Below the pieces are notes generated by a model. That model made no database searches and was not told the DNA's origin. It saw only the letters and a program-made list of their open reading frames with translations. Positions 10,231 to 20,200 of a DNA stretch of 64,000 bases are shown in pieces. How positions within the stretch are numbered: the stretch's first letter is position 1; each line of letters starts with the position of its first letter. The position numbers and the translations under genes are program-made. This DNA is from Clavelina lepadiformis (Eukaryota; Chordata; Ascidiacea; Aplousobranchia; Clavelinidae), in NCBI RefSeq assembly GCF_947623445.1, contig NC_135248.1:15137820-15201819 (forward strand), written 5' to 3'.

Positions 10231-11426
10231 GATCAAAGGTCACACTACACCCACACAGGTCTAACATTTGTTTTGCATAAGCTAGTCGGTTCCAAAACAA
10301 TTTATAGGATTACCTGACATGGTAAAAACACTTTCTTAATACAAAGAAACATTAAATTGCTACTATCTACAAACAAATCCTATTAATCATCAAATAATGA
10401 ATTGCTATTTTCTATATTTTTGGCGGTTGTGTTTGCGTTAGTCAGAAAATAACATGACATTATACATGAAAAAAAACTTGTATGAAAAAATTTCATGCGA
10501 AACGTTATTATAAGCGAGAAGTGATTTATTATTTCACCTCTGGAGCATTCACCTTTAAATACCGCGCATTTTTGGAAATAATCAACGCTTTGCAAAACTT
10601 AGATCTAGAAGGTCGTTAGCAGTAATGGCTAGATACCAGAAAGATAGTTGTGAGAACCTAGTAAACGTTTAGCTGGAGTTGAACAAGCTACTTTTGATTA
10701 AACGTGTTTGTGAAGAGAACATTTTTTTCTGAACAACCACGTTTCGTATGTAGGCTACGTAAACTCATAGCCTACGTCAAAAAAGAAACGTCTTATCCAA
10801 GAAAAGTAACATTTTTAAAGCTAACACTTCCAGAGATAACATGCCCAAAACCAAACTTTAAGTCGATTGTGACCTAGTTGATTTCTTGGAAACATACAGT
10901 AATGCAGAATCACCAAACAGTGATTTGAGCTTGAAATAAGCATATGTTTCCATCAACATCAACAACTATGCCTTCTTGGCTATTGTATTTCCCGTTTTCC
11001 ATAACAGCTTAACACTAATTCATTTCACTAAATGTTATTTAAGGGTGCAATATAAAAGATGCTAAATACAATTTACTAAACATGTATTCATATCCAAATT
11101 GTCTGTTTCCTAACTTTAAACAGAAACTTCTACAACTTGCACATTTTTCACAAAAAATCATCACCACCAAATACATTATTAGCCGTATACATCAAGTTAA
11201 ACAAAGAAACTTCCAGAAATCAAAGTAATATACCGATGTAAACATTGAACTTATTGTGTGTCTGATAATATCAGGTGTTACCATGTTCAGTCAATTAACC
11301 GCTGATAACAACATGGGAGTGCAAAGCAAAATTGCGCCTAAACTGCCATAATTTTGACATCAGACAAAGCTATTAAAAAATCTAACAAATAAATCTAATA
11401 ACTTAAATGATGAAATGTTAATATTG
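10231..11426. other. Intergenic spacer between LTR element and moonraker 3' end
   Basis: AT-rich. It contains the target-site copy GATC (10231-10234), the right copy of the diverged direct repeat (about 10313-10445) and the likely 3' UTR of the moonraker gene. No coding exon seen. Confidence 0.4.
10313..10445. repeat. Diverged direct repeat, right copy
   Basis: Partner of about 3268-3415, same orientation. The pair brackets the LTR element, which is consistent with an older local duplication (or a dispersed repeat) later split by the insertion. Confidence 0.5.
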
Positions 11427-13166
11427 TCACGTATAGCTTGTGGAGTTGCTGATCATCGAATGAGATGCGCTAGGATCGGCGAACTCATCCTCAAATAAAT
11501 GCTCCACAAAATCATCGCAGCCCTCAAATAGTTCACCACAAACATCTTCAACCATTTTGTCTAACATCTCGTCAGCAAGATTGTCAACGATTTTCCAAGG
11601 GTTGAACTTACCCTTCGGTTCGTGAAAACTAGACTTTAAATACTGCGTAAAACGTGTCCTGTTTGAAATGACTGAGTTCCTTATGTCCTTAGGGAGACGT
11701 AACATTTCCCTATCGTCTGTTCTTGATGAAGGCTGGGATGCAACGTTGGACATAAATAAATTCTGATGAGGTTGTTTTGACGATTTAAACAAAACAGTTT
11801 CCTCAAAAGGTACCGGTGACTCTTCATTGTGTGAAATTGTGATAAGCTCGGGAGATTGCTTGGAATTTTTAAAGTGGTTGACTTGTGGTTGGTGAGGGAT
11901 GTCGTCGTATCTTACTTGCTTCCATCTGTGTCTGATCACATCTTCTTCGTTTTGAATGTCAACCAACCTCTGGTACAAAGACTCGCATTGAAGAAGATTG
12001 TCAAGATCTTTGGCTTTGCTATCCAGATCTCCTTCTTCATGCGCGTTTATGCTTACATCATCTTTTACCACACTTGGCTGAGGGAACCCCGAATAATGAT
12101 GATTCAAGTCTTTGTAGCCATCATCATCATCATGGTCAATGTCATGCTCTTTGGATGTGAAATGTAATTTGCTTCTCAATAAGTCACGGAACTTCATAGA
12201 AGGAGTCTCCTCCACTCCTTTCATTGGATCAACATGTAATGAAGCTTTATGCCTAGGCCGGTCCCCTTTCAAAGTGACTTTCTTGACTGACTTTATGTCA
12301 TTTTGATTGACTTTATTACCAGTTTTCTCAAAGCTTATGTCCGTTACTTTTTCATCATCACTTAGCACAACATCCTTGACTTTCTTGACCTTGCGCTCAT
12401 GTAAGATGCTCTCCGACGCAGATGACTTGTTTTTCTTCTTTTTCCTCCTTGGACTTCTATACATAGAAAGAAATCCACTTTTGGAAGCAGGAATGTGTTT
12501 TCTCAGCTTCTCTTTCCGGATAATCCCTTTCCAGGTGTTGGAAAATTGTTTGAAATTTCCACTTTCTGCAAAATTATTTACGTCTTCATAAATGTCAGCA
12601 GTTGATACGCAGGCATCTTTCATTACGTTAAGATTATCAAAATATGCCTGCCGATAGTTGCGTGGTTTTTTGTTGTGAGGCAACTCAGTGATTTTTTGCT
12701 TGGCAACCATATTTGGTTGCGTGGTCCTGGTTCTTTTGTGTATAGGACTTTTGAATTGAGACGGTTTGCTTATTGGGTGTTTCCTCACAGGGGTTGAACT
12801 TTCATGAGATTGTACAGGAATTTCGTGAAGACACTTGGCAACTTTTTCTTTCGCATGAGTTTGTTCTTTTACTTTGTTGCGTTTTACTTTTATTTTCTCT
12901 TTTTCCACCTCATGTTGAGTTTTCTGCGAAGTGCTTATGTCGAGCTTGGCAAGTTGCAATGCGAGTGACAGTTTATCAGATGGAATGGGATTTTGCTTCA
13001 AGTGTTTGCTCTTTCCACTGACACCCGACTTGGAGTGAAGTTTTTCAATCATGACCAAACCAGGACTTGAAAGTTTGCTTCGATAACTTGCATTGCTCGG
13101 AGTTGAAACGTCAAGGTTGAACTCTAGTTGGTTGCGTTGAGCATTTCCCTTATAAAATGTAACCAT
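11427..13166 (-). CDS. KIAA0753: Moonraker (KIAA0753/OFIP) homologue, intronless
   Basis: A single 579-codon ORF. Moonraker is a centriolar-satellite protein that works with OFD1 and FOR20 in centriole duplication and ciliogenesis. Three blocks resemble vertebrate moonraker as I recall it: an N-terminal NQLEFNLDVST followed by IEKL and SDKLSLALQLAKLDI; a central LYQRLVDIQNEEDVIRHRWKQ segment with the YxD-type ending; and the C-terminal signature from about residue 521, FNPWKIVDNLADEMLDKMV with the acidic CDDFVEHLFEDEF. The middle is basic, Ser/Lys-rich low complexity. Length is well below the human protein (about 970). The start Met at 13166 is preceded in frame by TAA 12 nt upstream, so the CDS begins here unless 5' exons exist. 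Its intronless state contrasts with neighbours. Identification rests on motif memory, not alignment. Confidence 0.75.
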   Translation of the reverse strand: MVTFYKGNAQRNQLEFNLDVSTPSNASYRSKLSSPGLVMIEKLHSKSGVSGKSKHLKQNPIPSDKLSLALQLAKLDISTSQKTQHEVEKEKIKVKRNKVKEQTHAKEKVAKCLHEIPVQSHESSTPVRKHPISKPSQFKSPIHKRTRTTQPNMVAKQKITELPHNKKPRNYRQAYFDNLNVMKDACVSTADIYEDVNNFAESGNFKQFSNTWKGIIRKEKLRKHIPASKSGFLSMYRSPRRKKKKNKSSASESILHERKVKKVKDVVLSDDEKVTDISFEKTGNKVNQNDIKSVKKVTLKGDRPRHKASLHVDPMKGVEETPSMKFRDLLRSKLHFTSKEHDIDHDDDDGYKDLNHHYSGFPQPSVVKDDVSINAHEEGDLDSKAKDLDNLLQCESLYQRLVDIQNEEDVIRHRWKQVRYDDIPHQPQVNHFKNSKQSPELITISHNEESPVPFEETVLFKSSKQPHQNLFMSNVASQPSSRTDDREMLRLPKDIRNSVISNRTRFTQYLKSSFHEPKGKFNPWKIVDNLADEMLDKMVEDVCGELFEGCDDFVEHLFEDEFADPSASHSMISNSTSYT

Positions 13167-14082
13167 TTTGCCTACTTACAAGCATCACCGTATGAAAAAG
13201 AAATGCGCTTCCCACTATACTCATCTACATCTATCAATTGCTAAACCATACAAAAACAAATGTGGTAGTAAGGATTTTCTATGTTGAGGCTTAGGCCTAG
13301 TAAGAACTTAATTTACAAACCATATTTATATACATAATAGCCATGTTTCATTACGTGTCATGGCCAAAGCTACCTCTGGCATACAAAACAAGTATGTCAA
13401 GACATATATAATATGACAACTGCAATTTTTTAAAAAAGGAGACACTGTGATCTTTTTCATTAAAACAAAAAGGTAACGGAAGAGGAAAGTGAATATGCAG
13501 TTGTCATTGTTTTAATACATTTGTGATTTGTGACGATGAGATCAATCACAGATTATGTAGGTTTTTGGAGTAACTCACATCAAATGCACCCTGGTATAAT
13601 AGGCCAACGGTTTGTAGAATAATATAGAATAAATAGGAATCGATAAATTTAATTAACTAGCAATTAAAAGCTTGGAAAATTTCTAGTCTACATGCTGAAT
13701 TGGAAACTTTGCCAAGTGCACAGGCTAGACTGCTGAGTATGGCAGGTTTCACTGAGATCTTGACGGTGTAGAAGCAAAATTTCAGTATGTAGCATAAATC
13801 ATGACCCAACCATGTCCAGAATTTTGTTAGACAATGTGCGGTTTTTATGCTAGTAAATGGTGAAAAAAAATTGTTCTTTTTCTTTCGAGATGACTCTTCT
13901 CCCTGCGGGCAATACCGTTTCAGTCAAAAAACTCTCGGGTGTGCTCCTGCCATACTCTGCAATCTGTTGCAATAAAAATCTGTATCCTGTTTTACATGTA
14001 TAAACCTACACTTTTATGTTGTGCGGATTTCTCGGAAATATGTTCTCAAAGGTGGGCCATTTATACTTTTATAGACTCTCGG

Positions 14083-14180
14083 CGGGAAAGTACGGAAGTT
14101 TTCGACGAGAAATTGTGCGTGCAAAAACATAAATTTTGGTACGATGGTGTGCACTGAAACCTCAATTCTTTGTTTATTAA
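14083..14180. repeat. Copy of a dispersed foldback-element arm
   Basis: The run GGGAAAGTACGGAAG, TTTTCGACGAGAAA, GTGCGTGCAAA and GTGCACTGAAAC matches, in order, the arms of the element at 19797-20075 and the copies near 54775-54940 and 60328-60493. The opposite arm here (towards 14330) is decayed. Confidence 0.45.
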
Positions 14181-14404
14181 TAATAAACTGTCAGTGATGA
14201 GTAAAATATTCAACTCTTTAATAGCAAATAAGTTGGGCAAATGTTTTTTCAGAATAACTTTCTTGAATAATCGACTTTGTTGCGCAAGAAATTTCACCTT
14301 GAATTTGAAAAAAGGCAAACTTTCCAACCTGGTCGACAGGTGGTGATTGGTGAGGTTATGATCGCATTTTTGTACAACAGGTCATAGGCTACACTAGGCC
14401 TAAT

Positions 14405-14530
14405 ACATTGTTTTATTGTTTATTTTTTACCATTAACTGTGCGGAATACAAGCTAGGATGCTAACCGTTGTAGTTATAGCACAATAAAACACATTTGCAT
14501 GAACAATTAACGAGCAGGAAAACGTGGTCA
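14405..14530. repeat. Direct repeat, copy 1
   Basis: Shares ATTAACTRTGCG, TAGGATGCTAA, TTGTAGTTATAGCACAATAA and TTAACGAGCAGGAAAA, in order, with 15034-15155. An internal AATAAA is conserved. Confidence 0.6.
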
Positions 14531-15033
14531 AGTTCAAGGGTTTAGAATATGGCATGACCTATGGCTGAACAAAAAATCATTGTTACTTAGATACTCTTTA
14601 ACTAAATTAACCTATAAACTTCCTGGTCAATCACTGCTACCATATTAGTCTTGACGCTGTCCACCGCTATTTCACAACCCTGTACAGCACAGCATAGAAT
14701 ACCTTGCACCTATAGCGCTGTAGAGCCCATGCAATAGCACCTCAGTCGACTTGGTTAGGAATTCGTAGTCAACCGCTCAACTTCTAACCACCGATTTACC
14801 CAACCTTGCGGCGAAAGCGAATTGTTTCAAAAATATCTTATAAACACCAGACCTCGACATTTTGTTAGTGTGTTATTGCAGACGGAGATGTCCGCAAACG
14901 TGTTAGAAATAGTGGTAATACACTTTTTTTTCAATAAACAAACTACACTTGACGTTTTGCTAAAAATATAAGCATGTTAGCTAATCATGCTTATTCACAT
15001 GTGCATTTGTAGCGTTCGCCGCCCTGTCGGAGG

Positions 15034-15155
15034 GCATTGTATTGTTTAATTTTCGCCATTAACTATGCGTATCGAAGGTTAGGATGCTAAATGTTGTAGT
15101 TATAGCACAATAAAACACTTGCTCACAAACAGTTAACGAGCAGGAAAAAGTGGTA
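15034..15155. repeat. Direct repeat, copy 2
   Basis: Partner of 14405-14530, same orientation and about 630 bp away. No ORF spans either copy, so a non-coding dispersed element or local duplication is likely. Confidence 0.6.
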
Positions 15156-16656
15156 AAGCTGGGCTAGGAACATGTAAGATAGCAATAATAGAATTACATC
15201 ACGTTAATTGGCTGAAAAGTAGTTGTAGTTGGCAAACAGACGCTCTTTAGAAACGTATTTCCACGTCAAGTTATTCCTGTGCATCACCACATGTCTGTTT
15301 TCCAATAAAATGAATTCAAATTAGCCACAGACGTAAACCGGGAGCAGCTCAACTTATTATAAATAGCGTAATGTTTTTTAATTCGCTATATTGGTATCCT
15401 TACCCTTTTTTATGCAAATACACCCATGTTAGGCGTATATTAAAAATAACAGTAGCCTCAAAATTACTGACTGCTTTATCTATAAATTTCTTATGGTTAA
15501 TTTATAAAAATATCATTAACAAAGACAGGAAATATTGGCATCGCCTTGAGAGCAAGAAACATGCATTCCGCTCATGCAAGTTTAACAACCATAAATTTAT
15601 AGCATCAGCACGTACTCAAAACCCAAAGAAAATCTGTTGAGCTTTGTCAGGGCAACTTGCATTAATTAAAGCTTGCTACACTACATACAAAAATTCACCA
15701 AACCTCAAAAAAGGGGTCTAACCCATTCAGGAGTATATTTTCATACTTTGTGTTTCCAGTACACTGGATATTGCAGGCTTTTGATATGATTTAGCTGTAG
15801 CTTCCTAAACCAACATCAAAAAATTTATCAAACACAAATTTTTCCCCGAGCTAGAAGGACAAAATCTAAAAATGATGGCCTCATTTGTCGAAAAGAAAGC
15901 ACCCTCATATTTAACATCATAAGTCAAATCTGTTTGATGAGAAACTGCAATGCCTGCAAGTTTAAAGACACTCAGAGGGACATTTTAGAATGATCACGTC
16001 CTTTTACAACAATTTTAAGTAATTTGTGAGTTAACAACGGAACATAATCAAAAGAAGTTATACCAGCAAATACGACAAGTTCATACAACAACGTACTAAT
16101 TTATACAACAAGCTACAATTTGAAAAGAAAAATTAATGATGCCCATTGTTTACAGAGCAAAGATATTTCAGTTTTACCCGCCACTTATTCAAAATCTATG
16201 ATATAAATAACGACTTGTCCAGCAAACAATAATATCATATTCAAGCAAAAAGATCATGCAAAAATATGTTTTTAAAAACAGAAAATTTTGTTAATATCAG
16301 CGTTTTCCTCAATATGAAGTTATGAACAATTCAAGAAAAGCAAAACAAACACCAAGTCTGACAATAAAATTTTAATTTTGTAACAAATTCATATTGCACA
16401 CATGTGTTCCATAAACATCAGCAAAAAATATATATTTAAACTAAACATGTCATTTGTCACAATATGCATCAAAGTATAAAAACGCAAAAAGTTTCACTGT
16501 CAAGACTATAGAGATTAGGAATATAATGGTTTGTTGCAGGGTGCTTACATTTTTATATTCACTCCAAGATTGAACTAAGAAAATAAGTAGTCAGTCAATT
16601 TTATTTGTTATAAACCACTCAGTATTCACAAAGACATAAACACTAGAATGACGCTC

Positions 16657-17282
16657 TCAACGAATGGTGTAAGCTTGGAGAGTTTGATTCACTCGAAATT
16701 GCCACAAACTAAAGAAAAAAACAGCAACATAGACGCCCGCAACAATAAAGCAATTTGTTCCCGTTTCATCGTACATGGAATATACATACTCCTTGCTGCA
16801 AAAAAATGCAATGTTTAGTTATTATTGCTTATATAAATACTGCATCTAGAATCATAAAGGTACCTAAAGACTGTATTATATTTAATTATAATATATGCTA
16901 ACGTTATGTCTAGCTATGCCACAACCTCAAACTTGTGCAAAAACATGCAAACACGTAAAACTTACTCTGCTATGCGGGTTGCGTTTATGTTCACATCATC
17001 GTAGAGAGCTGGACTATGCAGCTTGTAAGCACCGCCCATCAGCAACTAATGATAAAGTTAAAGTAACTGGTTAAAACTTTACAACCAGCAGAAGAGCAAT
17101 TTATGTTATTTATCTCATTGCTTTCACTTGACAACATTGAGATTAAACAGTGTATTGTGATTTCAAACTGTGTCTTAACCAAATAGGAAGTTGACGTTAC
17201 TTACAAACATCACAACTCCCCATACACTAGTCACCATGCAACATCTCGAACATTTTGGACCAATTAGCTTCGTTCGAACCAT
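16657..17282 (-). CDS. RNASEK: Ribonuclease kappa (RNase K)
   Basis: Three minus-strand exons: 17205-17282 (ATG at 17282), 16966-17045 and 16657-16795 (TGA). Donors are GTAAGT and GTAAG, acceptors TTAG and TGCAG, and phases agree (0, then 2). The 98-residue product equals the usual family length. It has the family layout: Cys-containing N-terminus (GPKCSRCC) leading into a first membrane helix (VTSVWGVVMFLLMGG), an acidic loop ending in a conserved YxxY-type stretch (VYSMYDETGTNCF), a second helix (IVAGVYVAVFFFSLWQFRVNQ) and a short basic tail. RNase K is a small two-pass membrane protein associated with the V-ATPase and endolysosomal acidification; an endoribonuclease activity has been described. 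Each exon is too short to show as a long ORF. Recognition is from motif order. Confidence 0.9.
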
Positions 17283-20200
17283 GTTGGCAACAGCTCAAGT
17301 TAAAAGTAATACATGCAAGCTCTTGCGTACAAGAATATCTACTTGGGAATAAAAAAGATTGATAAACATTGTAGTTAAACAAAGAAAGCTTGAAGCTGAG
17401 ATACTTTTCACTACGAATACTTTAGCACAAAAAATGCAAACTTACGAACCCAATATACAAAAATAAGCAAGGAAAGTGCTTTTTGCAAAAAGACAGAAGC
17501 AATGTAAAAACAAGGTCAATTATATATATACTCATTTAGTAACATACTTTACAGCACAGCCCAACATTTTCAAAAAAGTTGCTGAATTTGAACCTCTTAC
17601 GTTATTTTAATTCTTGACTTAAGATAAAATTCAAAAGTTACCTAGAATTGGCAATGTCAACAGCAAATATCAACCGCCGTTTATATATTGTTTGTAGTTT
17701 TACGCAAGTGACTCTTTCGTTAAACCAGTTTGTCTATCCCGGCTCTGAATTAATTCAACACATTATACAAAAGTTGCCACTATGTAAGTCCACCTCTGGA
17801 CTGGGCAAATTTGGGCTTCTTAAGCGGAAATTGTGTTTCCATGCTCAAGTTCCATTAGATGACCGTGCACAATATCCACAGACAAAAGGCAAGTTTATTG
17901 TTTTAATTGGAAAGTTTTTTTTGATATGACATGCAGTGCTGCATTTTACTGCACAAAATTGGCCAAACCGTCTTCAACTAAGCCAGTGACGCATTACACC
18001 TGTATCAAAAACTAAGTTTCCTGTCCAGATAAAATATGAATAAGGGTGAACAAAACAATATCTGGCTAGGCTGCATTTGACATTAAGTATACTGCAAAAA
18101 GCCTTCATTGCTTTGCTCTCAATTTTACATGACTGTGTTTCGAAACAGGGCTCATAAAACTCAGTCTAATAGAGGTCTATTAGTACGGAAACAAATGGAG
18201 CACATTGAACTACATAAGGTGATCTGCGAGCTTATAAAGCAGCAACCACAGTATATACATCACTGAGCACAGCCCAGATATGCTTCCAGGCTGCTAACAA
18301 CATTGCACCAAGAAAACATCAAAATTATCATCAGTGTGTAAAAGTTAACCCAGTGTATTAGGACGTTTTTCTGTAAGATAGAGAATGCTTTTTTGAACTA
18401 ATTCCAGCAACAACCATTGTGAGTACCCAGTGACCACAGTGGAAAGTGCAGTCCAGGGAGTTCACACAGCAGTAAATTGTTAACGTGCATGCCAAATAAT
18501 TTCAGCCACAGGTCAGTTTATAATCATCGAAGCAAAATGGATATTTGATCACTTATTTACATTTTAATAAACACAGAAAGAATTAACTTGGTAGTACATG
18601 CCGTCACACTAAACTTTATGGCACTGTATGCATGATTTCTTGTCAAAACTATTCATAGTTGCAGTGAAGACAAAACACTTTGGGTTAATTAAGCTTTTAA
18701 ATAAATGAGAGAAAATTCTGAGCATCGTAAAACTAGTCAGGTTATTTAAGGGATTAATGGCTAATTTAAAGTTAGAGATGAAGAAAGTTAAGTTATAAAG
18801 CTTATATTATTAAATATATGTTTTAAGACAGTATCAATGTTTACAGTGTTGTTATTGTGTTGATATCGTACTCATTTTTGGAGTCAAGGGCAGACGTGCA
18901 CAAGTGATCCAGACGTGTTGCATTTGTACACTAAAACCCAAGCCCTTCTATGAAAATTATGATATCAAACTGAAATGTACGTCAGTCATCTACATTTTGA
19001 TATAATGTATCTCAAATCACTATAACCCACACACAGTGTGGCACGTGCACCTAGTTGGGGTGATTGGTGACGACATGAACCTGGACTACAGAGTATAACC
19101 GTTTCACGCAAGATCTTGTAAAACAAACAACCAAAACTGACAATTGCAGATGCACAAAAAGGCTTGGACGCACTGGAAGTGCACAATTACATGGCCATGT
19201 ACGCAGTTTAATTAATTTTATAACTAAACCAATTAAAATTTAGTGCACGGAAGTTCTTTCCAAATCATTGCAACTGTAAAATTACACACCTTAAGTACAT
19301 CACTGTAGCTCATAGTATAACAGTACAATCGGTGAAGCATCATGCGTACACAGCTTATGTTATAGTGGCTTTTATTTCTATGTTAAGTCTATGAAGTCTA
19401 TGATGTCTATGTTACGCACACTATGTGACGACATCTATGTTAGCTGGGGAGTTCAAACATTCGTTCTATGTGAAGTGACCTGTTAGACCAACATGAAATA
19501 ACAAACGCTATATTATTGAATGCATCCCAGACCATAGATTATGGGGAATCAACCGGGAGAATAGCGATATATCTAAAAAAAGGAAGCGCTATTGATTTCT
19601 CTGTTTTCTAAAAGAGAGGCACTTCGCGTATCACAAACGCTAAATGTGCTTGGGCTACGAGTTGCGATGCACACTGGATGCCTCCTTGCACACAAAAATT
19701 TTGCCTTTGCACCCTCGAGATCTCTGCAAAAACTGCCATGTAACCTGCAGTCCAGAGTGGGTCTATGCAAAGTTTTGCAGGCTGGACATTTGTACTGAGT
19801 GGAAAGTATGGCAGTTTTGGACAAGAAGTCGTGCATGCAAAGACACAAACTTTGTCATGATGGCATGCACTGAAGCGTCAAATGTTGGTTTGTTGTGCAC
19901 GCTATCAGTGATTGTACACTTGTATACTAGATCCGTAAAACTGATTGTTTGAACGCCAATTTATATTAAATAAACGAAGAAATGAGGCTTCAGTGCACGC
20001 AATCAGGCCAACATTTGCGTCCTTGCACGAATACACTTTCTCGTCGAAAACTGCCGTATTTTCCAGTTGGTTCGACAGTCGGGAAGGATAATCACTCGAT
20101 CAGACAGTGGCGTATAACAGTATAACGCTGGCGGGTTTCTTACCGTACCGTACATTGTTTAGCGTTTCACCCAGTACATGTAAGCTAACACAGTCATCAG

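Larger units (their letters stand above)
13167..16656. other. Gene-poor spacer with repeats
   Basis: No convincing exon. It holds one arm of a dispersed foldback repeat (about 14083-14180), a pair of roughly 120-bp direct repeats (14405-14530 and 15034-15155) and, at the right end, the probable 3' UTR of RNASEK. Short ORFs have no splice context. Confidence 0.4.

Noticed and set aside
11856..13021. Several plus-strand ORFs of 80-100 codons
   Set aside because: They lie antisense within the moonraker ORF and mirror its codon pattern; no independent motif.
17648..17929. 93-codon + ORF upstream of RNASEK
   Set aside because: No recognisable motif, no supporting exon nearby, composition like the spacer.
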